Source of the DNA: Winogradskyella wandonensis | GTDB taxonomy: Bacteria; Bacteroidota; Bacteroidia; Flavobacteriales; Flavobacteriaceae | Assembly (NCBI RefSeq): GCF_004346845.1 | Contig: NZ_SMGI01000002.1 | Coordinates: 248,001 to 312,000, forward strand | Length of the DNA stretch: 64,000 nucleotides | Direction of reading: 5' to 3' | In this document: piece after piece, positions 26,972 through 34,189 of the stretch | Layout: every line of letters starts with the position of its first letter | Numbering within the stretch: position 1 is the stretch's first letter | Made by a program: the position numbers and the translations under genes | Notes under the pieces: model-generated | Told to the model about the DNA's origin: nothing | Seen by the model: the letters and a program-made list of their open reading frames with translations, nothing else | The model's database searches: none

Positions 26972-27823
26972 CTATTTAATTCCGTTGAGAATTTGCTTTA
27001 TATAATTTGTTGATTCCATTTCTTGATAGACCGATTGAAAATCGTCTTTTTCCATCAAGCTTTTAAAATGTTTTAAATTGTTAATATATTCGTCCAAGGT
27101 TTCAATGACATTGGTTTTATTCTGTTTAAAAATTGGTGTCCACATTGCTGGTGAACTTTTTGCTAAACGTACCGTGCTCTCAAAACCACTACCAGCCATA
27201 TCAAAAATATCACGCTCGTTTTTTTCTTTTTCAATGACAGTTTTACCTAGCATAAACGAGCTAATATGCGATAAATGAGAGACATAAGCAATATGCTTAT
27301 CGTGGGCCTTTGGATTCATGTAACGAATTCGCATTCCTAAGTCTGAAAAAAGTGCTAGAGCTTTCTCTTGAAGCTTAAAGGCTGTTTCTTCTACTTCGCA
27401 AATAATGTTCGTTTTATCCTTAAACAATCCTTTTATTGCCGCACTTGGCCCTGAAAATTCTGTACCTGCAATTGGGTGCGCTGCTAGATAATTTCTGCGA
27501 TTAGGATGATTTTTTACCTTCAGACATATATCTTCTTTTGTTGAACCTACATCAAAAACAATTGTATTTTCCGCAACGTTATCTAATACTTCTGGAAGTA
27601 ACACTAATGTAGCATCAACAGGAATGGCAATGATTACCAAATCTGCTTTAGATAATTGATTTATCGATATTTCAGCATCAATAACTCCAAGACTAATCGC
27701 TTCTTCTAGGTGTTTTTTATTTGTATCTATACCATAAATAGTTACATCAGGAAACTTATTCTTTATATCTAAAGCAAAACTTCCGCCAATTAATCCAACT
27801 CCAATGACTACAACATTTTTCAT
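26972..27823 (-). CDS. tyrA: prephenate dehydrogenase
   Basis: 283 residues. An N-terminal NAD(P) Rossmann motif (VVVIGVGLIGGSFALDI) is followed by the TyrA segments FDVGSTKEDIC, HPIAGTEFSGPSAA and HDKHIAYVSHLSHISSFML. No ACT or chorismate mutase domain is fused. It oxidatively decarboxylates prephenate to 4-hydroxyphenylpyruvate for tyrosine. The start lies one base after the aminotransferase stop. Confidence 0.93.
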   Translation of the reverse strand: MKNVVVIGVGLIGGSFALDIKNKFPDVTIYGIDTNKKHLEEAISLGVIDAEISINQLSKADLVIIAIPVDATLVLLPEVLDNVAENTIVFDVGSTKEDICLKVKNHPNRRNYLAAHPIAGTEFSGPSAAIKGLFKDKTNIICEVEETAFKLQEKALALFSDLGMRIRYMNPKAHDKHIAYVSHLSHISSFMLGKTVIEKEKNERDIFDMAGSGFESTVRLAKSSPAMWTPIFKQNKTNVIETLDEYINNLKHFKSLMEKDDFQSVYQEMESTNYIKQILNGIK

Positions 27824-27824
27824 C

Positions 27825-28970
27825 CTACTTAACTCGTGCTATTGCTTCTTTAATAATTTCTTCTTCTTCACAAATTGAAAACCGCACGTAACCTTCGCCA
27901 TTAGAACCAAAAACTGTTCCTGGAGCTATAAATAGGCTATGTTCTTTTAATACTAAATCTGTAAATTCTTCACTCTTTACATGTTCTGGTAATTTTGCCC
28001 AAACAAATAAACCCGACACATCTTCATTATATGTGCAATTGAGAGCTTCAGCTAATTCCCAAACCAATTGACGTCTTTTACGATAGATGCTATTTAAACT
28101 CTCGAACCACATGTCAGAACTTTTTAAAGCTTCAACAGCACCTTTTTGGATACCATAAAACATCCCAGAATCCATATTACTCTTCACCTTTAGAATTGCA
28201 TTGACAAAATCGTAGTTGCCTACAACCATTCCGGCACGCCAGCCTGCCATATTAAAGGTTTTACTTATAGAATTTAGCTCTAAACAAACATCTTTGGCTT
28301 GCCTGTATTGCAAAATACTTTTGGGCTTATCGTTTAGTATAAAACTGTATGGATTGTCATTAACAATTAAGATATCATGGCGTTTCCCAAACGCAATGAT
28401 ATCGTCGTAAAACTTATGAGGTGCGTTTGTACCCGTTGGCATATTTGGGTAATTAATCCACATTAACTTTACCTTACTTAAGTCCATACGCTCTAAGGCG
28501 ATAAAATCTGGAAGCCAGTTATTATCTTCTTTCAAATCGTAGTACAATGGCTCTGCTTGCAGCAACTTTGCAACACTGGAATAGGTAGGATATCCAGGAT
28601 TGGGAATTAACACGCCATCACCAGGATTTAAAAAAGCCATAGAAATATGCATCACACCTTCTTTACTTCCCATAAGTGGTAAAACTTCAGTCTTAGCGCT
28701 TAAGTTTACATTGTAATGTGTCTTATAAAAATTGGCCACAGCATCCCTAAATTCAGGAATACCTTGATAACTCTGATATTTATGAGCGCCTGCGTGATTT
28801 AAACTCTCTTCGAGCGCCATTACGGCTTTGAATGGCGGGTCTAAATCTGGACTACCAATCCCTAAATTAATGATTGGTTTGCCTTGAGACTTTAAAAAAG
28901 CAACTTCTTTAAGCTTCTTAGAGAAGTAATATTCTTCAACATGTTTTAGTCGGTCTGCTACTTCTATCAT
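27825..28970 (-). CDS. PLP-dependent aminotransferase, probably aromatic
   Basis: 381 residues, fold type I class I/II aminotransferase. Visible marks are PIINLGIGSPDLDPP, KYQSYQGIPEFRDAVANFY, PGYPTYSSVAKLL, WINYPNMPTGT, NDNPYSF and the PLP-lysine motif SISKTFNMAGWRAGMVVGN. It lies between prephenate dehydratase and prephenate dehydrogenase, with a four-base overlap with the former and one base from the latter. The substrate is therefore inferred to be phenylpyruvate/4-hydroxyphenylpyruvate, although the wider family includes aspartate and LL-DAP aminotransferases. Confidence 0.85.
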   Translation of the reverse strand: MIEVADRLKHVEEYYFSKKLKEVAFLKSQGKPIINLGIGSPDLDPPFKAVMALEESLNHAGAHKYQSYQGIPEFRDAVANFYKTHYNVNLSAKTEVLPLMGSKEGVMHISMAFLNPGDGVLIPNPGYPTYSSVAKLLQAEPLYYDLKEDNNWLPDFIALERMDLSKVKLMWINYPNMPTGTNAPHKFYDDIIAFGKRHDILIVNDNPYSFILNDKPKSILQYRQAKDVCLELNSISKTFNMAGWRAGMVVGNYDFVNAILKVKSNMDSGMFYGIQKGAVEALKSSDMWFESLNSIYRKRRQLVWELAEALNCTYNEDVSGLFVWAKLPEHVKSEEFTDLVLKEHSLFIAPGTVFGSNGEGYVRFSICEEEEIIKEAIARVK

Positions 28971-29797
28971 GATTTTGCATTTTTATATTCGCCCAAAATT
29001 TTAAAATTTTCTGCCATAATTTTTACAATAGACTTTGCTTTGTCAAAATCTGAATACGCATCAAAGGTAACATCTATAAAAAAAGCGTATTTCCAAGGTG
29101 TATTAATCTTTGGTAACGACTGAATTTTGGTAAGGTTGAGTTTGCAATCGCTAAGCACATTAAGTATGACTGCCAAACTTCCTCTTTTGTGGTCTAGCTC
29201 AAACTTAAGAGAAGCTTTATTAATATCGTTTTCCAATATTTCATCATCTCTTTTAACAATTACAAAACGCGTTTCATTATGCGTAATTGTTTGGATGCTC
29301 CTTTGTAAAATATTAAGTGCATATAAGTTTGAAGCCGTTTCGCTAGCGATTGCCGCAATACCAAAAAGCTGTCTGTCTGAAATTTCTTTGGCGACATCTG
29401 CAGTATCTCTAGCTTCTACCAATTTAATTTCAGGGTATGATTTAAAAAATTCTTTACACTGCAACAAAGCCATTGGGTGCGAATGCACTTCCTTTATATC
29501 TTCGATTGATTGATTGGGCAATGCCATAAGGTGATGCTGGATATCTAAATAATATTCTCCGACAATCCTTAAATCATTAACATCTATTAATGCGTAATTA
29601 GGAATTATTGAACCCGCAATAGAATTCTCTAAAGCCATTACGGCAACATCAGATTTGCCATTTAGAAGACAATCTACCAAAATATCAAAAGTCATGCATT
29701 CTTCAAAAACTTCTGAATTACCGAAATAGTTTTCGGCAACACTATGATGGAATGATCCTTTTATACCTTGTATTGCTATGTTCTTAATTTTATTCAT
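28967..29797 (-). CDS. pheA: prephenate dehydratase
   Basis: 276 residues. The catalytic domain shows IAIQGIKGSFHHSVAENYF, VMALENSIAGSI, DTADVAKEI and the TRF motif in HNETRFVIV. The C-terminal ACT domain is KRGSLAVILNVLSDCKLNLTKIQSLPK; the usual phenylalanine-contact ESRP reads QSLP here. It converts prephenate to phenylpyruvate. It is the first structural gene of the aromatic operon and lies about 115 bases after a leader ORF whose product is packed with Phe and Tyr, so it is probably controlled by attenuation. Confidence 0.93.
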   Translation of the reverse strand: MNKIKNIAIQGIKGSFHHSVAENYFGNSEVFEECMTFDILVDCLLNGKSDVAVMALENSIAGSIIPNYALIDVNDLRIVGEYYLDIQHHLMALPNQSIEDIKEVHSHPMALLQCKEFFKSYPEIKLVEARDTADVAKEISDRQLFGIAAIASETASNLYALNILQRSIQTITHNETRFVIVKRDDEILENDINKASLKFELDHKRGSLAVILNVLSDCKLNLTKIQSLPKINTPWKYAFFIDVTFDAYSDFDKAKSIVKIMAENFKILGEYKNAKS

Positions 29798-29851
29798 TTT
29801 GTTTAATCAGATACTGAAACAATCTCAGTACCATCAACCCTTAAATTTTGA

Positions 29852-29882
29852 TAAAAAAAAATCTCGATTTTCATCGAGACTT
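29852..29882 (-). terminator. attenuator terminator upstream of pheA
   Basis: On the minus strand, TCTCGAT pairs with ATCGAGA (29879 to 29862) around a short loop, followed by nine T. It stands between the aromatic leader ORF and pheA. Its 5' arm (AAGTCTCG, 29882 to 29875) can instead pair with CGAGGCTT (29921 to 29914) in the end of the leader ORF: eight pairs, one of them G-U. That pairing excludes the terminator. Confidence 0.85.
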
Positions 29883-29911
29883 TAATAATTTTTATGTTTA
29901 AACATTACATA

Positions 29912-29977
29912 CTAAGCCTCGCTTCTTTTGTTAAAAAAGTAGTAAAACCAGTTGTAATATGTTGCGTTTGGATTCAT
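29912..29977 (-). CDS. aromatic-rich leader peptide of the pheA operon
   Basis: A 21-codon ORF on the minus strand, ATG at 29977 and TAG at 29914-29912. Residues 7-15 read YYNWFYYFF: four Tyr, three Phe and one Trp in nine codons. The last codons (Ser-Glu-Ala-stop) contain the bases that can form the antiterminator with the 5' arm of the downstream terminator. By analogy with the classical pheA/pheST/trp attenuators, a ribosome stalled on Phe or Tyr codons would leave this segment free and keep the operon on. A ribosome that reaches the stop would cover it and let the terminator form. The peptide itself needs no other function. Confidence 0.85.
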   Translation of the reverse strand: MNPNATYYNWFYYFFNKRSEA

Positions 29978-29995
29978 AGTTAATTATAACTTTGG

Positions 29996-30025
29996 CTAAA
30001 GTAACTAATTATTTAAAAAAACAAA
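29996..30025 (-). promoter_or_regulatory. promoter for the aromatic operon leader
   Basis: On the minus strand, TTTG (30025-30022) and TACTTTAG (30003-29996) are separated by 18 bases, close to the TTTG / TAnnTTTG consensus. Transcription would start about 12 bases before the leader ATG. Confidence 0.55.
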
Positions 30026-30094
30026 ATTGTTGAAATACTTTTTTGCAGCTTTCGTTTTCTCTATTAATACTTACTTTTACAAAAATAGTTATAG

Positions 30095-30988
30095 ATGTCA
30101 ATAGAGGTAAAAGATATAAGCAAGTTATACGGAGAGCAAAAAGCACTAAACTCCATTTCTTTTTCTGTCAATTCTGCTGAAATTGTTGGATTTCTTGGTC
30201 CTAATGGCGCAGGGAAATCTACAATGATGAAAATATTAACCACTTACATCAATCCTTCTGAAGGTGATGCAAAAGTTAATGGATATGACATTGATAAAAA
30301 TAAAAAAGAAGTACAACAATCTGTTGGCTATTTACCAGAACACAACCCATTATATACCGATTTGTACGTAAGGGAATATCTTAAATTTAACGCAGATGTG
30401 TATAATGTTAGTAAAAAACGGATTGAAGAGGTTATCCAGATGACAGGACTGACACCTGAGGTAAATAAAAAAATTGGGCAACTTTCCAAAGGGTATAGAC
30501 AGCGTGTTGGTCTAGCTAATGCACTTTTACACAACCCTGATGTTTTAATCTTGGACGAACCTACTACTGGATTAGACCCTAATCAATTAGTGGATATAAG
30601 ACATCTTATAAAAACCATAGGAAAAGAGAAAACTGTATTTCTATCTACACATATTATGCAAGAGGTAGAAGCTATGTGCGACCGCGTAATTATTATTAAT
30701 AAAGGTGAAATTGTTGCTGACAAATATCTTGACGACTTACGCGAAGGACAAGAACAAATCGTGGTTGTAGAGTTCGATTATCGTGTGGAAGACACGTTTT
30801 TATTAAAATTACCCAAGGTGAAATCTGTAAAAAACACACACGACTTTATCTATGAGATTACATTTTCAACAACTGAGGATATGCGCTCTCATGTATTTGA
30901 TTTTGCTCATGATAATGAATTAAAAATTCTTCAGCTTAATCAGAAAAATGCGAGTTTAGAAAGCTTGTTTAGAGAGTTGACTAGTTAA
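30095..30988 (+). CDS. gldA: gliding-motility ABC transporter ATP-binding protein GldA
   Basis: 297 residues. A standard ABC ATPase: Walker A GPNGAGKST (35-43), Q-loop region VGYLPEHNPLYTDLYV, signature LSKGYRQRVGLA, Walker B VLILDEPTTGLDP and the H-loop STHIM. Both sequence and length fit flavobacterial GldA. GldA partners the membrane proteins GldF and GldG, which are not in this window, as is usual. In flavobacteria this transporter is needed for gliding motility in some species. The last bases overlap the convergent GIN-domain gene. Confidence 0.88.
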   Translation: MSIEVKDISKLYGEQKALNSISFSVNSAEIVGFLGPNGAGKSTMMKILTTYINPSEGDAKVNGYDIDKNKKEVQQSVGYLPEHNPLYTDLYVREYLKFNADVYNVSKKRIEEVIQMTGLTPEVNKKIGQLSKGYRQRVGLANALLHNPDVLILDEPTTGLDPNQLVDIRHLIKTIGKEKTVFLSTHIMQEVEAMCDRVIIINKGEIVADKYLDDLREGQEQIVVVEFDYRVEDTFLLKLPKVKSVKNTHDFIYEITFSTTEDMRSHVFDFAHDNELKILQLNQKNASLESLFRELTS

Positions 30989-31724
30989 AAATTAATCTTC
31001 CATTAAAGACCTCTTCGACATCAACTATTGGTGGCAGATTATAAGAAATGACATTTCCTGTCGATAAAATTCTTCCTGTTAAAGATTGTTGCGGATTTAC
31101 CAGTATATCATTTGTTCCCCGATGAAAAACGGAAATGTTTTCTGCCACTAAATTTTCGCCTTCAAAACGTCCGTTACCGTTAGCAAAATTAATGTTTACG
31201 TTCTCTGCTGTACCAGACAAATAGAATAAAGAGAGATTGTTAGACGTAATTTGCAAATTCTCCACATCTAGCTGTAGCCTATAATCTCCAATAGGAAAAC
31301 TATCTGGCAACGAGAAATCTTCAGAAATTAAAGCCAAATTATCGTAGGTGAGTATGCCATCGGATTTAATTTCAAATTGTGTTGAACATCTAATCTCTGT
31401 AAGATTTGGAGATGAAACATACACTTTTGTAATGCCGTAATCGCGAACAAAATTACATGTGTTATTATCCGTTAGGACAAGCTGATTACCGACGACTTCA
31501 ACCTCTATATCGTTCAAAAGATTTTCACCAGTTTCTACGATAACTTGTTGCGGACCTTCTTTGATAATCAATTCTATATCTCTATTTACTAAAACACGGC
31601 TAAAATTATCTACAGTAAATTCTTCTTGTACGAGTGTCCCAGCTGTTTGAAAACAATCCGAGGCATTCTCGCTATCGCACGCAAAAAGAATAAAGCAACA
31701 ATAGATATATATTATTTTTTTCAT
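30981..31724 (-). CDS. GIN-domain (DUF2807) lipoprotein
   Basis: 247 residues. A lipoprotein signal (MKKIIYIYCCFILFAC, Cys16) is followed by a DUF2807 beta-helix-like domain with repeats such as FTVDNFSRVLVNRDIELIIKEGPQQVIVETGENLL, VYVSSPNLTEIRCST and FANGNGRFEGENLVAENISVFHRGTNDILV. Such putative auto-transporter adhesin domains are common in Bacteroidota; no enzymatic role is known. The ATG overlaps the stop of the PagL-like gene (ATGA), so the two are translationally coupled. Confidence 0.82.
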   Translation of the reverse strand: MKKIIYIYCCFILFACDSENASDCFQTAGTLVQEEFTVDNFSRVLVNRDIELIIKEGPQQVIVETGENLLNDIEVEVVGNQLVLTDNNTCNFVRDYGITKVYVSSPNLTEIRCSTQFEIKSDGILTYDNLALISEDFSLPDSFPIGDYRLQLDVENLQITSNNLSLFYLSGTAENVNINFANGNGRFEGENLVAENISVFHRGTNDILVNPQQSLTGRILSTGNVISYNLPPIVDVEEVFNGRLIFN

Positions 31725-32812
31725 AGTCTAATACCTAATCCAAGTTCAACCGCCTCAGCTCTTGCGCCGTGTGACTTTAGGGTTAAAGCGGCAAACCATT
31801 TGTCTCCAAAATAACGTTTAAGTCCTGCTCTAAAATAAACGCGTGTTTCAAAATCAAAAGGATAATAAAAATAGTATCCCAACTGCGACTCCACAGAATA
31901 TCGATTTATAAATAATTCGTGACCTACAAAAACACCTGCGCGCTTATAATCTTCATCTCCCGTAACGCCATTATTAAGCAAGGCTGTACTTTCGTATTGT
32001 ATTAATTCTTTTAAGAAGTTAGAGAAGAACATATCTACTCCAAATTGAAGCGCGCTTTTGTGAGTTACACGTTTATCTGCATAGGCAGAAACAATATAAA
32101 ACGGATACTGTGCACTACCAACAATATCGCTTTGGTTAATGCCCGTTCTAAATGCAAAATTATACTTTATAGGCTGTGTAAAGGCATCTTCTTTTTCTTT
32201 CTTAACATACTCAGTATCAATTTCATCAACATTGTATGTCACGCCTACATTTAACGCTATTGTATTAATACTTGTATTTGGCGCTTTTACATTTGCATTA
32301 GAATAATGCACAAAGGTTAAACCGGTCTGCAGGCCAAATCTATCGAAAACTCGCTCTTTCTTGTAGTTTAACATTAAATAGGTACTACTTAACAACCTTG
32401 ACCCAAATGCAATATTTTTTGGATTGTTTAATCTATCGTAAGGATTAGATGTATGCGCTAAACCTTGTCCGACTCTAAGCATTAAATTTCGGTTTAAGAA
32501 ATAGAAATTGTAATGCCCATATATTCCGAAATTATTACCAAGACTTTCATTTTTTAAATTTTGATAAATAAAAGAAGCTCCATAATCTGGGTAATTATAG
32601 CGTTGTTCCCAAGCCTCTTCACCGAAGGTTTTTTTATTCCAACTTAATATAAAACCCTCTGGCTGACCTGTTATAAGTCCTAGAATTTTATTGTTGTGAA
32701 GCGCAATATTTCCTTTGAAATAATTTAAGTCTAAGTAAGATTCGGTTTTTTTTTCTTGTGCTAAAAGCTGAAGTGAAAGAAAAAAAATAAAACTGAAAAA
32801 AAATCTGCGCAT
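31721..32812 (-). CDS. PagL-like acyloxyacyl hydrolase (outer-membrane beta-barrel)
   Basis: 363 residues. The signal peptide ends near LQLLAQ. The barrel resembles lipid A 3-O-deacylase PagL, with the catalytic pattern HYSNAN (His and Ser of HxSNA) in TGLTFVHYSNANVKAPNTSIN. There are many amphipathic strands, and the C-terminus is LGLGIRL. It is longer than PagL of Pseudomonas because of added N- and C-terminal strands. PagL removes the 3-O-linked acyl chain of lipid A. It is coupled to the GIN-domain lipoprotein gene. Confidence 0.78.
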   Translation of the reverse strand: MRRFFFSFIFFLSLQLLAQEKKTESYLDLNYFKGNIALHNNKILGLITGQPEGFILSWNKKTFGEEAWEQRYNYPDYGASFIYQNLKNESLGNNFGIYGHYNFYFLNRNLMLRVGQGLAHTSNPYDRLNNPKNIAFGSRLLSSTYLMLNYKKERVFDRFGLQTGLTFVHYSNANVKAPNTSINTIALNVGVTYNVDEIDTEYVKKEKEDAFTQPIKYNFAFRTGINQSDIVGSAQYPFYIVSAYADKRVTHKSALQFGVDMFFSNFLKELIQYESTALLNNGVTGDEDYKRAGVFVGHELFINRYSVESQLGYYFYYPFDFETRVYFRAGLKRYFGDKWFAALTLKSHGARAEAVELGLGIRL

Positions 32813-32875
32813 TAAACCAAGTTAAAGTCGCAAATGTAATCAAAAATGATAGTTTATATTAATTCTACTTTACTA

Positions 32876-32974
32876 TTAAAACCATAGATATGCCAAAGTT
32901 AAAGAAATGCCTGTTAATAATAGGATTTGGAAAACAAACCTTAACTCAGTTTTGTACTTTTCTAAAATTTTCAT
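32876..32974 (-). CDS. possible 32-residue single-pass membrane protein
   Basis: The gap between pagL-like and metF (32813-33046) contains a minus-strand ORF from the ATG at 32974 to the TAA at 32876. It starts MKILEKYKTELR, continues with one hydrophobic segment (FVFQILLLTGISLTLAYLW) and ends in Phe. A short charged head, one helix and an AAGAAG-like purine stretch before the ATG are what a real small membrane protein would show. I cannot name it. It could also be chance. Confidence 0.4.
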   Translation of the reverse strand: MKILEKYKTELRFVFQILLLTGISLTLAYLWF

Positions 32975-33046
32975 CTTCTTTACTTTTACAAAAATGAAGA
33001 TGAAAGTTGTCTTAAAGGTTAAATGAATAAGAAACTAATATTAAAT

Positions 33047-34003
33047 TTAAAAAACGGCCTTTGCTACTTGCTGAATATTATTACTTTTTCCCATGGAATA
33101 GTAATGTAAAACAGGGATACCTGCCTTTTGTAATTCTTTAGATTGCTTAATACACCATTCTATACCAACTTGTTTTACTGCACTGTTGTCTTTGCACTTT
33201 ACAATCTCTATAACCAATTCTTCAGGTAAATCCACATGGAACCTATGTGGAATTAAGTTTAACTGTTTCTTTGTAGCAATTGGTTTTAGACCTGGAATAA
33301 TAGGCACAGTGATTCCTTCTAATCGGCATTTGTCTATAAAATCGAAATACTTTTGATTATCGAAAAACATCTGGGTAACAATATATTCAGCACCATTTTT
33401 AATTTTCTTTTTTAAAAAATGAATATCGCTGTCTAGACTTGGCGCTTCCATATGTTTTTCTGGATAAGCGCCAACACCAATACAAAAATTTGTGCTAGAG
33501 CAATTTTCGAGTTCGTTATCTAGATAAATCCCTTTGTTCATACCTGCAATTTGATGTACCAACTCACTTGCATAATTATGCCCATCTTTTTCGGGTTTAA
33601 AGTATGTTTCTGTTTTAACAGCATCCCCACGAAGTGCCACTACGTTGTCAATTCCTAAAAAATCGAGATCTATCAAAAAGTTTTCCGTGTCTTCTTTTGT
33701 AAAGCCACCACACAATATATGCGGTACGGCATCTACGCCATACTTATTTTGTATTGCTGCACAAATACCAACAGTTCCTGGTCGTTTTTTTACCACTTGC
33801 TTTTTTAATAAGCCATTACCAGCATCTTTATACGTGTACTCTTCTCTGTGATAAGTTACATCTATAAATGGCGGATTAAACTCCATTAGTGGGTCTATAT
33901 TATTGAAAATAGATTGAATGTTCTGTCCCTTTAAAGGTGGCAAAATCTCGAAAGAAAATTGAGTAATTCCGTTGGCATTCTTTATATGTTCAGTTACTTT
34001 CAT
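33047..34003 (-). CDS. metF: 5,10-methylenetetrahydrofolate reductase
   Basis: 318 residues, typical MetF. Marks are FSFEILPPLKGQNIQ (FAD/folate barrel start), PPFIDVTYHRE, GIDNVVALRGDAVKTE, IGVGAYPEKHMEAPSLDSDIHFLKKKIKNGAEYIVTQMFFDNQKYFDFI and VPIIPGLKPI. It makes the 5-methyl-THF used by methionine synthase. It is the last gene of the minus-strand metH unit controlled by the upstream SAM-I riboswitch. The 186-base gap to metH is filled by a repeat-bounded element that ends two bases before the metF ATG. Confidence 0.94.
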   Translation of the reverse strand: MKVTEHIKNANGITQFSFEILPPLKGQNIQSIFNNIDPLMEFNPPFIDVTYHREEYTYKDAGNGLLKKQVVKKRPGTVGICAAIQNKYGVDAVPHILCGGFTKEDTENFLIDLDFLGIDNVVALRGDAVKTETYFKPEKDGHNYASELVHQIAGMNKGIYLDNELENCSSTNFCIGVGAYPEKHMEAPSLDSDIHFLKKKIKNGAEYIVTQMFFDNQKYFDFIDKCRLEGITVPIIPGLKPIATKKQLNLIPHRFHVDLPEELVIEIVKCKDNSAVKQVGIEWCIKQSKELQKAGIPVLHYYSMGKSNNIQQVAKAVF

Positions 34004-34005
34004 AA

Positions 34006-34188
34006 GCCTCTCTTAATCTCTCCAAAGGAGAGAAATTGTTATCGTTTTATATTTACATTCATTTTTTAAAAGCTTTACCTTTTATTCACATCTATAAGAT
34101 TATTAAACTCTTCAGGAGTCCAATAATTCCTTCCCTTACGCCTCCACTAAAGCTTCAGCGCCACGCGGATGGGAAGGTTAGGATGGGC
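34006..34188. mobile_element. MITE-like element filling the metH-metF gap
   Basis: One end (34006-34032) reads GCC..TTAAT..CTCTCCAAAGGAGAG. The other, inverted, end (34188-34171) reads GCCCATCCTAACCTTCCC, whose palindrome is completed by GGGAAGG 35 bases further in. Both match the ends of the DUF559 element inside metH (GCC, TAA, then a CCAAAGG-centred palindrome). The unit starts two bases from the metF ATG and ends two bases from the metH stop. Its interior has no nuclease gene. It holds only a short open stretch (WTPEEFNNLIDVNKR on the minus strand) without an obvious start. Confidence 0.6.
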
Positions 34189-34189
34189 T

